Source: Micropterix aruncella (lineage: Eukaryota > Arthropoda > Insecta > Lepidoptera > Micropterigidae). From it: DNA of 64,000 nt. Of the stretch, positions 45,580 through 58,440 are shown piece by piece. The notes beneath the pieces were generated by a model. It had not been told where the DNA came from and searched no databases. It saw only the letters and a list, made by a program, of their open reading frames with translations. The DNA lies in the NCBI GenBank assembly GCA_944548615.1, contig OX155957.1, positions 21,930,035-21,994,034 on the forward strand, in the 5' to 3' direction. The first letter of the stretch is position 1. Every line of letters begins with the position of its first letter. Made by a program: the position numbers and the translations under genes.

Positions 45580-46640
45580 CTCGTCGAATCTTGAATTCTA
45601 CTCCTACTAATGACCAAAGATTTTAAGTTTGGTGAACTATGTAAACGCTAATGCGTTCTTGAGCTACATCATTGCAGGTTAAGTGTGGTGTCAACTTGTC
45701 CGAAATCATTAAACATTGATATTTTGCATTCCCCACCTTCCGCGTAAAATCCATATTTCTGTTAGGGACTCGTCGAAACTTGAATTCTACTCCTACCCAT
45801 ACCCATCGATTTTCAATTTGGTGAACTATGTAAGCTCTAATGCACGTTTGAGCTACATCGTTGCAGATCAAGTGTGGTGTCTATTTCACTGATATCATTA
45901 AACATTTATTGTTTGCATTTCGCCATTCCCCGTAAAAACCATGCCTTTCTTAGGGACTCTTCAAATCTTGCATCCTACTCCTTCTCATACCCATCGTTTT
46001 TCAATTTGTTAACTATGTAAGTTCTAATCTACGTTTGCACTACATCGTTGCAGGTCAAGTGTGGTGTCTATTTCGCCGATATCAATAAACATTTATTGTT
46101 TGCATTTCCCCATTCCCCGTAAAAACCATGTCTTTCTTAGGGACTCGTCGAATCTTGAATTCTGCTCCTACTCATGCCCATCGATTTTCTATTTGGTGAA
46201 CTATGTAAGCTCTAATTCAAATTCGAGCTATATCGTTCGTTGCAGGTCAAGTGTGGTGTTAACTTGTCCGAAATCATTAAACATTGATTTTTTTCATTCC
46301 ACCATTCTCCGTAAAAACATGTATTTGTTAGGGTCTCGTCGAATCTTTCATTCTACTACTACTCATGCCCATCGATTTTCGATATGGTTAACTATGCAAG
46401 CTCTAATGCACTTTGAGCTACATCGTTGCAGGTCAACAAGTGTGGTGTTTACTTGACTGAAATCATTAAACATTGGTTTTGTGGCATTTCTCCTTCCATG
46501 TCTCTTGTCTCTCTGAGGGACACGTCGAGTCTTGAATTCTACTCCTACTCATGCCCATCGATTTTCGATTTAGTGAACCATTTAAGCACTAATGACTTTT
46601 GAGCTACATCGTTGCGGGTCAAGTGGGGTGACCTTCCCTC
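45580..46640. repeat. Satellite array, ~188-bp unit, about 5.5 copies
   Basis: The phrase GGTGAACTATGTAA (or close variants) recurs at 45631, 45820, ~46008, 46195, 46386 and 46572. Each unit also holds CTACATCGTTGCAGGTCAAG, TGTGGTGT, ATCATTAAACATT and GGGACTCGTCGAATCTTGAA. An inverted piece of the same unit lies at 45225-45260. Frames across the array are shadows. Confidence 0.92.
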
Positions 46641-48785
46641 TAAAAACCTTGTATGTCATGACCGACTTACCTACTCATTCATCGACGCCGAGCCGAAACC
46701 ACTGGGGCCAGAGATTTAAAACTTCGCAGGAAGGCCTTCCGTGTACCTTAATCATTCATGCTTTTGCTGACCGCCATCGCGCTATTCCACCATCTACCAT
46801 ATTACGACATACAACAAAAGAATAAGGGGCTCTAATCCAGTATTGTTCCAGCGGTGTCACACCTTGGCCAGGCGGGCGCACTGTTCCGGCTAATTGCCCT
46901 CGGCTACCGAGGAAGATTATCCACCCCCAGATTTGCACACAGTCCTTCCGCTCGACACACTAATGCTCTTGGACCGTTGTCGGGGCACGCGCTCTTCGCC
47001 TTATAATAACAACAAATCATTGTATTCTGGAATCGATTCGCCATTGTGAAGAATCTCGTGCCTTCAGTGGAGCGTTGTTTGACCACGCCGGCCAACTGTC
47101 CCGCAATTTGATTTGGTCAACTGTCCCACAAGATGTTGTGTTTTATTTTTATACGACTGCCCGACAAAAAGGAGTGTAATGTGTTTAGGGTTCATCTATG
47201 TGTATATTCCGTTTCATTATTCCACTATAACTTCTAAACGCTCATACCGATTTAAAAGCGTGTGGTATTGTTAGAACAGTTATGTCATCCTGAGTGTCAT
47301 AGGGTACCTTAGCCGCAAATTATCAGGTAAATAGTAGTTTAAATGTCTAAATCTCCAAATTTCTATAACTTAACATAAATATGTCGTATTTAGTGTTAAA
47401 TAAAAGGTCTGATTGAGTACATTCCGTAAATATACATATTTATGGAAATTTGTTTATATAATATATGGAAAAATTCATAAAACACAAATATTTCATTAAT
47501 AAAACAGTAATAAAAATAATTATAAATACAATACTTCACTTTCTGTAACGGCAATCGTGTTTTTTATTGTTTTAAATATATTTACTTGTTAATTCAAATC
47601 GATTTAACCTAACGTTGCTAACGTTCCTAAACTTCTACGGTAAGCTAACGTTTCAACTTTTTGAAGATCATTTTTTAAATGGGTTTTTTAATAATAATTT
47701 TATTATAGTTTAATTAAAAATGTTGTATCAATGATAGGAAATGTGGGGTGTAACTTAAAGATTACTAGTACAAAAATAAATATGTTTTTTTTTCTTTTTA
47801 AAGGTTATTAGTGTCGTAAGAAAAATCATACATTAAAAGTTCAAAATAATCATAATCTTTTATTGTCGACTATTCTAGTTCAATTCTATTCTACCAGTTT
47901 ATATCCGAAAGTTTTAGAAATTGTATGATTGTATGTATTAACGAAATAAACCAATACAAATATCACGTCGCTTGTCTGCTCAGAATCATGAAGATCCCCT
48001 AAATATTAAAAACTAATATGATCACAGAAGAGCGGGCCGGGCCAACAATAATAATATGTCCATTATGGCGCATTTAGTACGGGAACCCACTGCAGTTATG
48101 TTTCATCAAAGGGCGCACGAATCAATCAATGTGTAAAGTAAATTATGTCGAGTAATACTCTCACATCCAAGTCGAAGCAAGGAGAAATCGTAGGGAAAAA
48201 ACTTTAGAGTATTTGTTTTATGAAAGCTTCTGTTGTATTGAAAGAGCAAGACTTTACGATGAAAGTAATTAAGTATATGGATACATCTACTTTTAAAAAA
48301 AAACCTTTAGCCTAATATTCACTCTTACCTAACTTTCATACTGTCATTATATCATATTGATTCCAAAAAATAATCTAACGAAGCATAGACAAAACGATCT
48401 AAATCGGTTTTAGACCCAAACATGTTTTTTTTAATCGATATGCATTGGGCCATTCTATCGTTTGGTAAAACTATTTACTACCAAAACGACCTAGAATCCT
48501 TATTAAAATGAGGCAAAAGTCATTAATTTCGTTCGAAACGATCTATCGCTAGTAGAAAATGGTTGATTATTTGGAACTAAAATGATTGTTTTTCAAAATG
48601 ATCTAAATCCTATACTAAATCATAATCCGTAAAAATGTTTACTTTCAAAACGGTATAAATATATTTTTTGGCACATTTTCTTGTTTTTGTTGTGGTATCT
48701 CAAAATTTAATACGTACCTAATAGAAATTCCACGGTGTATTAGGTACTTTTTGTAAGAAGTTCAATTTGTAGAATGAAAATGTTT
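46640..48785. other. Intergenic, no gene seen
   Basis: 46660-47120 has mixed composition without a recognisable exon. 47120-48785 is A+T-rich and featureless apart from repeated AAACGATCTA/CAAAACGA words at 48390-48650. Confidence 0.5.
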
Positions 48786-48789
48786 TAAA

Positions 48790-49130
48790 TCTGTTAAGAT
48801 GTCTTTTGACAGGCCAGTGCGGAACATTTGGCGCGCGAGTCAATCTCGAACTTCAGTTGTATGTGTTTATGTAAAATATTTATTAGGACGTTTAAGATTC
48901 GTGTGGGTCGTGTGCCCGATGACGTGGTGCAATCTTCCATGGGCTCTCCAATTGTTGCAGCACGCGTCGTCGCCCGATTTGTGGGCAACGCCGGGAAACT
49001 CGATCCTCGGCAGCGGCGGCTTCTGTGCTGCAATTAGTGAGCCGAGTAATCGAACGAAATTAGGATCCGATTTCACGGCCCAAAATGCCTAGGGAAAAAA
49101 TCGACAATTTGCCCGTCGAGCCGCCACTAT
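48790..49130. other. G+C-richer block with frames on both strands
   Basis: Frames of 60-97 codons on both strands, none with a recognised domain. It could be a decayed repeat or a stray exon; I cannot decide. Confidence 0.25.
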
Positions 49131-49325
49131 AGCGGAAGGGTGACCATTGTTGAATGCTAATTTTTTGTATGAGTAGACTTCGGGACATGTGCATGGTGAG
49201 ACACCCCGGTCAAATGCCAATGCCAGAAACTGAAATTGTTGTACTACAAAGGAAATTAAGGACCAAACATTTTGTTGATACACATATCTTAAAATAAAAT
49301 TAAAAGAAAAAACTTTTTCCAAAAC

Positions 49326-50020
49326 AAGCTTTACTGTCCATCAGGCAGTTCTAGTGGCAATCTCCCGGCTCCATCTTCAGACTCTCGTCATTATGTGTAA
49401 TGGAAAGTACTCATGAAAACAAAACAAACGAGCCTAAAGTCGACTATTTTAGCACTTTCCATCAGGAAATTCCAGTGCAATCTTCCGACTCCATCTTCAG
49501 ACCCTCGTCATCATGTGTATTGGAAAGTACTCATGAAAACAAACGAGCCTAAAGTCGACTATCTTAGCACTTTCCATTAGGAAATTCCAGTGGCAATCTT
49601 CCGACTCCATCTTCAGACCCTCGTCATCATGTTTATTGGAAAGTACTCATGAAAACAAAACAAACGATCCCAAACTCGACTACCTTAGCACTTTCCATCA
49701 GGGAGTTCCAGTGGCAATCTTCCGGACATTCCAGCCAATCCATTTTCAGACCCTAGTCATCATGTGTGATGAATGTTCTCATGATAATAAAACATATTAG
49801 CCCAAATTCGACAGTTCTACCATTTGCCTCTTACGGGCATGTGACGGAGCTTGACGGTGGACTGTTTTGTCCAAGTCTACTGCGTTCACTTTAAGGGAGA
49901 TAGAACGAGCAATCGTTAAAACTTCCTGAGGATTTTTGTTCGGGTTCGTCCGTTGTAGTTGACAGCTCTATTTGTCGTACCATTTGCCATCAGGGAGTTT
50001 CAGTCTCTACATCCAGCCTC
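49326..50020. repeat. Tandem repeat, ~121-bp unit, interrupted by a retroposon
   Basis: CCATCAGGNARTTCNAGT recurs at 49338, 49457, 49574, 49696 and ~49988, with CTCCATCTTCAGACYCTCGT and GAAAGTACTCATGAAAACAA in each full unit. The last unit is split by the family A copy at 49826. Confidence 0.9.
49826..49977 (+). mobile_element. Retroposon family A, 5'-truncated copy
   Basis: Contains only the last ~150 bases of family A: TCTTACGGGCATGTGACGGA to GTAGTTGACAGCTCTATTTG. The host sequence TACCATTTGCC is present just before it (49815-49825) and just after it, i.e. an 11-bp target duplication. Truncation at the 5' end with a fixed 3' end is typical of target-primed reverse transcription. Confidence 0.85.
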
Positions 50021-51191
50021 CATCATCGAATCAACTCGATGATACCATAATATTACATTATCACCGAACTTATGAACATAAGTATGGTATGCTAATTTTC
50101 AGCTCAATCGGATATCAGTAAGTGATTAAGTGGTCAGTAATGGTTTGCAAATTTTGAAACGGACAACTTACATACGAACATTGCAAGTCAAAATAAGGCT
50201 TGGAATAAAGTGCGTTACTCCGTCAATTTCAACCATTGTTTATGAAATTCGAAACGCAAACTCATAAATAGGCATGTTAAGATTATGTAACCACATATTG
50301 AGGTATGTTTACAGTAATATTAGTCATATATTTTTTGTATGTTGGTATAACTCTTTGTGTTTGTGTATTTGTATTATGCAAGAATGAATGGTTTTAACTT
50401 TATTCCAATTATGTAACCGAACGTCATACCTGTCAGCTCGCAATATGCTAAGTTAAATATCAGCATCTCTAGATACGGGCGTTCTTGCTCAGTTAGGTAT
50501 GTGATGAGCCAACGGCTATGGGTTCAACTTGTTTTTCTGCACGTTTTACTGTACTGTATACCGAATATCATAGTCATTCGTCTGTAAATCATGTTGTTTA
50601 AAATAAAAAAAAAAAAAAAAAACAATCCTAGTAACCTATAGTACCTACATAGACATAGACATAATAATTTGGAATCTTCGTATTACCGGTTATCAATTCC
50701 TAGTAGATATGTATCTACATACTTGAAGGAGGTTCCAAATATATCATTACTACGTTCATCTTCAGTGCGTCAGAGTCACAGCTTACAAGCAAATCTATAG
50801 TTTGTTTGTTTCTACATTTTATTGTGAAATTTCATAATGGGCGGGTTTATTACTACTATGAAGCATATGGTTGATTATTACTACTATTAAATTAATGGTT
50901 TTCTGTAAGAAATGGTTGACTGTAAGGTATCGTTATAGCGATAAGTCCGCCATTTGTGCATAAATTGTCCTTTTTTTTAAACCTAAAAACATGTAATATT
51001 AATTAAGTATTGTTTTTATAGCACAATAAAGTTATTCTATTATATTCTATGAACTGTTTATATATATGCGTGCATGTAATAAGTGTGTATGTGACCGGAA
51101 CGGAACGGAAACTGGTGACCCAGCCGGAAATAAACCCGGAATCTTACAATGTAAAATCAGGTGACCTAACCACTATGCCACCGATACTTAA

Positions 51192-51418
51192 CCGTCGGAA
51201 TGCTTATACCACCGATCGGTGGTTTTCCCGTTGCAACAGCTCGCGGGCGGCCGATCTCCGTATTTATGCAATTATGTTATTATATGCGAAAAAGTCGCCT
51301 TCATTGAATGAGACACCATTATACATTAGTATGCGTGCACTAACACCTCCTACATTTTTTAACGAGGGTTGAAAACATGCCGTCGTGAGTTTCATTCCCA
51401 TGGCCAGCTTTCTAAGGG
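51192..51418. mobile_element. piggyBac-like MITE, copy 2
   Basis: TTAA at 51188-51191 and 51419-51422. Ends CCGTCGGAATGC and CTTTCTAAGGG. The body matches 28335-28541. The open frame over it is a shadow. Confidence 0.85.
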
Positions 51419-51422
51419 TTAA

Positions 51423-54400
51423 ACATATACTCTTGCTTAAGTACCTAATGCTCCAGCACCTGCTTTCATTCTATAGTCAACAGTGCGGAGTGGTTCAAGT
51501 TAAGTTCCCATGGACGATGCTTGAGCAACTCTTGGAAATATCAAACGCGACATTCCTCTGGTTCTTCGTGTTTATGGAGTATTTCTGCATATTTTATTTA
51601 ATTTCAACGTGTTTTTATTGACCATCGCCTTTGATTTTTGAATTTGGTTTTTTGATTATTAGATTGAAAATATTGTGGATATTTTAACGACTCGGCAGGA
51701 TTTCGATCGAAACGTCAAAATACACAGCAAAATGACTGCCGATTACAAGGTGTATTTTTTTAAAAATGGCAGGCAATGACTTAAAATGTGCAATTTACCC
51801 AATATGTTGAAAGAAAGCACACAATCAAAAGAATTTAAACAGTGAAATATAAAAAAAATCTTCTTAACACGAAATATACAAATTTAGTAATTTATTTAGG
51901 AGCATTTTACGAACGAGAAATATTCTTCGATTGATGGCCATTGCTTTTACGTATATTTCCAGAAGAAACGGCAAGATTTCCGTCTGCTGAGATATGATAC
52001 GTCTTATTATAGAGAAGTCGACTGTCTATGTCTATTGAACACCGCATTAGCTAGTGCTCGAGCAATGTTTTGTTAAGGAATGCTCAAATAGACTCGAGTA
52101 TTACTGCGAAAAAAACAGTTTTGCTTGTCGAATCCTGACCAAATATTGTCTATTCATTGGTCACAGTGTAATTGTTATATGTTTGTAACTGCCCCATTGA
52201 CCTAATATTAATTGACTTTTATTTCGACCTTAATAGATCACTTAAACGACGAAATTTAATATTGGTGGAATTCAACGGCAACCCGCAGAAAGGAAGCGTT
52301 AATATGAAGTGTCTCCATTAGTGAATATTTTTTTTTTCATTTAAAAAAAAATATTAGTCTTTTAGCTAAGTTATAATTTAAATCGCTAAATAATTTAAAC
52401 ATCAATTATATCGCCATGGAAATGAAAAGGAAAATAACTATTTTGATTACGTTTTCTTTGATTAAATATCAGAATTTTCTGCCTCTGCATACGCCAATCA
52501 GCATGTTGAGCTACGCTCGGCGTGTTTAAACAACCGCTAAAATCCCAAAGTGGTCACAGATGATCTTTCCCTCACAACTCAAAATTGCAAATATAGTTGG
52601 ACACCATCATATTAGTTTTTTATGTATTTATTTTTATTTTGTATTTTTTTATTTATTCTTAATTTTAACATTCAACTTACATGCACTTCTGACATTGTGA
52701 TTACTTTATGACTATTTTTATAACTATGGCTATTTTCAACTCCCCTTATTTTTAATAATTATTACGGCTTTTCATTTGGTATTTTGAAATTTTCAGGTCT
52801 GTACTGTCACTTTTTATTATTTTTTCAGTTTTGGCAGCGTAATAAAAATAACACGTAACCATTTAAATTTCTTCTTCATTAATTTAAGAAAAAGAAAAAA
52901 TGTTTTTTTAACGTATTTACATGTATTTTTCTCTACGTATTTAACGACCCTATGTTTATGGAATGTCCGCCCAAGCACAAGCTTTGCTTAGTTGGGCGAC
53001 ATATAACAGAGGTCATCATTTATCAATTAAGTTTTTAATTTCTTGCTGGGTAGTTTATTTGATGTTTCCTTATTGTAATTTGTAACATTTTTGTGTAAAT
53101 TGCTTAAATAATAAAATAAACATAATAAAAGGTCTAAAAACAAAAATAATCCAAAATATAATGACACGAATCATCGGAAAAACAATCAAATAAACCAATA
53201 GCCTAAATCTAATGCAACGAATAATAAAAAAAATAATATACAAAATAATCAAAATCAGACAAAATAATACATAAATGCTAAATAATCAGAAAAATAAACC
53301 GACGTAATACGCGTGCATACACGTGCAAAGTTTCAACGCGATCAGACAAAACGTTGGATTGTTACAAAGGATTCTTATACATATATATCACACGCCTCTA
53401 TCTCATGCTCCCACGCTCCCGCCTCCCCCTCTGCATGACTAAATTTTGCTTTAAGTATAGATAAAAACTGTGAATTCTGCTTAAACGACTGAAAAGTGTA
53501 GTGAGGGTGGGTTTTTGTAAAACAAATGAATTCAGTATTTTCCCCCTTGTATTACAGGATACGTGTGCAAAGATTTATCCAGCGGATAAAAATCTGGAAT
53601 TGTTTAAAGAATATACAAACAAATATACACACATCCTTTTTCTTAAATAGATTCAGCGTTCTTATTGAAAATTCCAAGTTTTATAGGGAAAGTGGGTTAC
53701 ACCTACCTGCACTACAATGTACAACCGATAATTTAAATTTTACACACTTTTCTAATACATATTTTAAAAAGCTACAATAGTTATATGGAGATAGTAGGAG
53801 AATAAAAAGAATTAAAATAATACACATCCGCAGATTATATTACTTATCTTAAATCCCGATTCATGGAGGAGAAGAATGAGTCGAAAGAGATCCCGAATGA
53901 TGGGGATTATCTTTACACAAAACGGTTATTGTTGTCGTTGACTATGTTGCCTTTTTTTTGTGAACTATCGTAGATTTTCTCTTCGGCTGATAATATTGTG
54001 GACGCAGCTCGTGGCGGACCAGTGGTTCTTAAAATATGATAGCAGCAGACAAATGACTACTTAGATAGAAACCTTTGATAAGCTAGCTATAAAGCTGTGA
54101 GACTTGAGAGCTAACTCTCATCTGAGAACCATTCTTGAGCTCTTCGGCGTTGTCAGCAATGTTTGATGTTGCGGATTTGAAGATCCTGCTTTTTAGTCGA
54201 GTATACCACTTCTGAAAGCCAGCAAGTCGTTAATGGGGTGTGCCATTCTGCTATAAACTCCATGCTACGTTGATTCTCCAAATAATGTTGGGTTTGGCGT
54301 TAGGTCAACTTCTTTGCAAAATCTACAAATTTCTATGCTCTTCTTCTTCCTCAGCCTGGTTTGGTCCACTCCTGGACGCAGGCGTCTTCCTTTTTCTTAC

Positions 54401-54739
54401 ATGTCTGTCGGTCAGCTGCTGCCCTCAGCCAGTTGACCGATGATAGCAGCTACCAATTTCATCATCAGCAATGCCCACTGTAATGTGACCGATGAAAAGT
54501 TAATTCTCCTTTGCTCTCATATTTTTCGATGGAAGGTTTCTGATTTTCATTTCATTTGTGTTTGTTCTGGAATTTAATTCCAGCGTTTCGATTTCGTTCT
54601 TCTGTTTCAGGTTCTGATTTGTACTTGCGAAAATTGACTGCGTTTTCTTTACCTTGCACCCCATGGCACATCAGAGTTTCTTGTTCTCTGCTGCCACTGT
54701 TCTTGCTTTAGGGTATTTATTTAGATTCCAAACAAGCTT
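51423..54739. other. Intergenic, no gene seen
   Basis: A+T-rich; includes GATCGAAACGTC near 51710 (a motif common in insect repeats) and low-complexity stretches of ATAAT/AAAAT words at 53100-53280. No exon recognised. Confidence 0.5.
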
Positions 54740-55400
54740 CGACTGATATTGAGAACTGACAAATACTACGGGCGAACCCGCTATCCCAGGAATTTTTAAC
54801 AACCTAAGGTCGTTTACTCTTCCATATGGTGAACGCAGACACTTAGAGGCAAATACAGTTCACAGTCCAACTACGCCAACAAGCCCGTAATAGCACAACG
54901 CCTTACCGCGAGGTACTGGGAAGTGAACCCAGCGGGTCGACTTCATGCCTTTACTATCACATTTGGACGGATCTCTCTATACTACAGTCTGATCACGGAT
55001 TCTAGGTCATTTGCGCGGCCTCTACCTGACGTTAGCTGTAATTCATATTGAATTTATCGCGGTTTCGTGGCGTCCTTTGCCCGTCAATGTCCTTTTTAAG
55101 GATAGGTGACGCCAGGTCAACAACTACCCCCCGCTTCTTAGGAAACGTTCGTCTCCAGACTTCCCCGGTTATTCGCTGGATTGCGTAAGCGTGTCTCACA
55201 CAGCCTGGTGCGATATGCCCGGGATTTTCCCCCGGATCCGCATTTACGATCTCAACCGTCTATAACTGCAGGTTATAGATGCAGGCAAAGTTCACAGCTA
55301 CCCTTCCGGGTTGTCTCTATTCGAGGAGGCTACCGGATGGGAGCTGAATCGTGATATGGCTCCGCCCAAGGAAACACAAAGAAACACACATCACCACCTA
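54740..55400 (+). repeat. Dispersed repeat family B, copy 2
   Basis: Parallel to 38590-39200 and flanked by ordinary sequence: ACTACGGGCGAACCCGCTA, TTTTTAACAACCTAAGGTCG, GAGGTACTGGGAAGTGAACC, GTGACGCCAGGTCAACAACT and AGGAGGCTACCGGATGGGAG. Confidence 0.65.
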
Positions 55401-57060
55401 AGCTACATAAAACCATTAGAAACCGAGATAGCTTCAACGGAGATAGCGTTCAGACCTTTAAGAACTGCTTGACTGTCGGCCATTATACTCTGGACGTGAC
55501 CAGTTTCTATTGCATGAGTTCCTGTCTGAAAGACGACCAGTGTCATTCCCAGACGTTGGCTGGTTTGAACTTTGACCCAAACACGCCCTGAGGTACTTTA
55601 GGGATTTTAAAATGGCCTAGTAGATCATTTGGTTTTAACTATTTCCCCCTCTATAGGTTAGTTGCACCGAAGATCAGCTTCCTTCCTTAAGTGTGGGAAA
55701 ATAGATCCAGAAGCACATTCAATACTGCTCAAGGGCATTTATATTTATTTATTTATTTACGTTAACATAATTAACCATACATAATTAATCAAATCATTAA
55801 TTATTATCCTAGATTATCTATATTATATACATATCCAATTGTTATCTAACCTTTCTTGTTATTACTGATACTATTTTTTAAGAACTTTTATACTACCTAC
55901 TACAGGTTTTCCTAATTCCTTGATTGTATAGAAATGTCATTACCGTGCGTTGTAGGTGTGCTAAGTTTACTGTCCGAACTTCCAACTATAGCTTTGCCGA
56001 ACATAGTGAATTTAGGGTACGAAGCGTTCGCACCGTGAAGTGGTGTTGGACTATGTTAGTTCTAGCTCGCGGTAACGCAAACTATACGTGAGTCCTAGCA
56101 CGGCGGTAATTAGCGGGAACAAACAGACCGATTCTCTAAGGATGATAGGATTATAATCGAAACTCTAAACCTGAACGGTTTACACATTTAACAGATTTCC
56201 ATCCAAACTCTTTGTAGGCTTAGCGAGTTGTAGAAGAGGATGGGGTTTAAAGTGCCGATTTTCACATATATGTAAAAAAAGTTACCAAAATGAAGTCTGA
56301 TTTCCAGAACTTAGGGACAAGCAAGTGCAGAATTTATTCTAGTTTTTAACTGTATCGTCGTGTTGACCAATATGTTAATATTTTCTCGCTCAGAAACATT
56401 TTTTTGCGAAAATTCGGCTAGAAACAACCTACCGCCATGGGGCTGATATAGTTGTTGAGGCGAGATGTTCCGGGAGCAATTTTGATCAGTTAATGAAGCA
56501 ATGATGAAATATCGATCATATGTAAATGTATCAATACCATAAATCAAATATTATAAAAAGGAATAAAATATTTCAGATTTTTAGAGAAAATTACAAAAAC
56601 CGAAGTAAAATAAGGACAAAATATTTAAAAAGAAAACTTGTTTGAAATTATAAATACCTTTGAACTTATACCGACCTTTTTTGAACATAATATCTTTAGG
56701 CATTTATCATAGATATTTAATATTTTGTTTTAATTACAATAACTTTGATACCAATCGACTAGCAGGTAAGTATTTTATATTGCTAATGTAAGTCTTTATA
56801 CAGTATAGAAATTAGAATCAACTTTGAATCAATAATTTATATAATATAATTATTAGAAGCGTTGTTATCAGAATTTCAATTTAAATAAGGTGAACGTCGT
56901 CCGTGTCCAAGCATTTTAAAAGTGCCTAATTCTTGCATAAAATGCATTAAATCCATTGTTCTCTTAGCTGTGAGTTGGAATAGGAATCGCAGCAAATGAT
57001 ACGATACCAATCAAGGCAATCATTATCATTATCTTTTCTAGAACCATCGTCTTCTAGGAC
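55400..57060. other. Intergenic, no gene seen
   Basis: Contains a TTTA repeat (55739-55760) and A+T-rich DNA. The frame at 56311-56547 (minus) has no known motif. Confidence 0.45.
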
Positions 57061-57067
57061 TCACATT

Positions 57068-57325
57068 TTAACAAATATTAGCCAATACTTGTTCCTGGTC
57101 TGGGCTGAACACCTGTCTAGGCGATAACACAGCTTTGAACTTTTTAACAAAATGAAATAATGCCATGTGACATATCTCTAGTTCCCGAGCTACCGTTTCC
57201 AGACCTGTTTGCCAAAACAGCCTGATAGTATGGTGTTTTGGGACACTCTTCACACTTATTGGCATCTCTTGTCTTCGCGAGTTATTGCTGTCGGAACAAC
57301 TTACTCCCGGCACTTTAAGCCCCAC
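57068..57325 (-). pseudogene. Transposase-like helix-turn-helix fragment
   Basis: Minus strand: TGLETVARELEICHMALFHF, then KAVLSPRQVFSPDQEQVLAN. This looks like the N-terminal helix-turn-helix of a Tigger/jerky-like transposase (…LGI...TL.......PR.VFS.EQE..L...I). Truncated after ~85 codons. Confidence 0.5.
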
Positions 57326-57404
57326 TCTCCCCTACTCAATCATCCCTAGAATAAATGCCGTTGGGTACAGGAAAGGATAACATCCAAACTGTTTAAAGTA
57401 TAGT

Positions 57405-57997
57405 GGGAGCTAATGGGCCCTGTGTAGTTGGGCCCTAATAACACATTGGCCTTAGGGTCGGGCTGACACAGGGGTCAGCACCCATCCGGTGGCCTCCAAG
57501 TAGAAGAGCTAGCCCCGGTAGTACTCTGCCCTACAAAGCAGTTTCTCATAGGAGTCGTTCTTCGGGCGCTGGAATCGGAGTCTGGAAACGGCTTTGTTTC
57601 CCATAGAGCGGGGATGGTTGTTAACCTTATCACAGCCGCTTTTGAAACGACCAGTAGGCTACCCGATCCCGAGTGGGCAGCTGGACAAAGGAGGCCTTAG
57701 TCCGCGATAGACTCCGTTGATGTCGAGACACCGGTAGAGGACTGCGCAAGCAACCTCGAACCTATAACTAGTCGAGAGGCCGCAGAAATCTGGCCACAAC
57801 TGATAGACAGGGGCGAAATGGCCCGCTGAGTGCTTCTCAGTTCTCGCGTAAGGCGTTGGACTCTGACGGGCCGTGGCGGAGCTAGTCGGTGGATTGCTTC
57901 ATCCTTAAGTCTTTTATACTCTTACCTCACGGCAGACAGAACAATCATTATCGCTAAAACTTCCTGGGGTGACGGGTTCGCCCGTTGTAGTCGACAA
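57405..57997 (+). mobile_element. Retroposon family A, diverged full-length copy
   Basis: Starts GGAGCTAATGGGCC and ends GTTGTAGTCGACAA. Flanked by CAAACTGTTTAAAGTAT on the left and CCAAATGTTTAAAGTAC on the right, a diverged target duplication of about 15 bases. Confidence 0.8.
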
Positions 57998-58440
57998 ATC
58001 CAAATGTTTAAAGTACAGGATTCTCGTAAAGCGCATCTGTATACTCTTCACCTTGGAGATATGTGCCAATTGCACCTGTTATACCTAAGCATACCGGCCT
58101 ATGTAGCATTTGATGATCAGGGTTGGAAGTACCGACCTGACCATACTATCAAATCCTGTAAGAATTATACATTTGAGAAACATTGCGCCAACGGTGCCAT
58201 CCAGCCGATAATATTGTCACCATCAGACGCGTCTGTTCCCATTGTATTGTGCTGCACACGGATAAACACCTCTTTATTGTGAAAGAATACGTGGTAAATG
58301 TGTTTAAAACGGCATGTAGGAGAAGCTTGCAAAATAAATATCACATGACACACCAGGCATAGGCGCATAATATTATAATAAGTCCAAGAGCTCTCTGCCA
58401 GTTTTCAGCCACGGGACAGGCCTCTCGATTATGGAGATAT
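57998..58440. other. Unassigned sequence right of the family A copy
   Basis: A plus-strand frame continues over 58003-58282 (KVQDSRKAHLYTLHLGDMCQ at its start) with no known motif. It may be part of an older repeat. Confidence 0.3.

Noticed and set aside
48794..49092. Overlapping frames of 69-97 codons on both strands
   Set aside because: No domain, no conserved splice context; not called as a gene.
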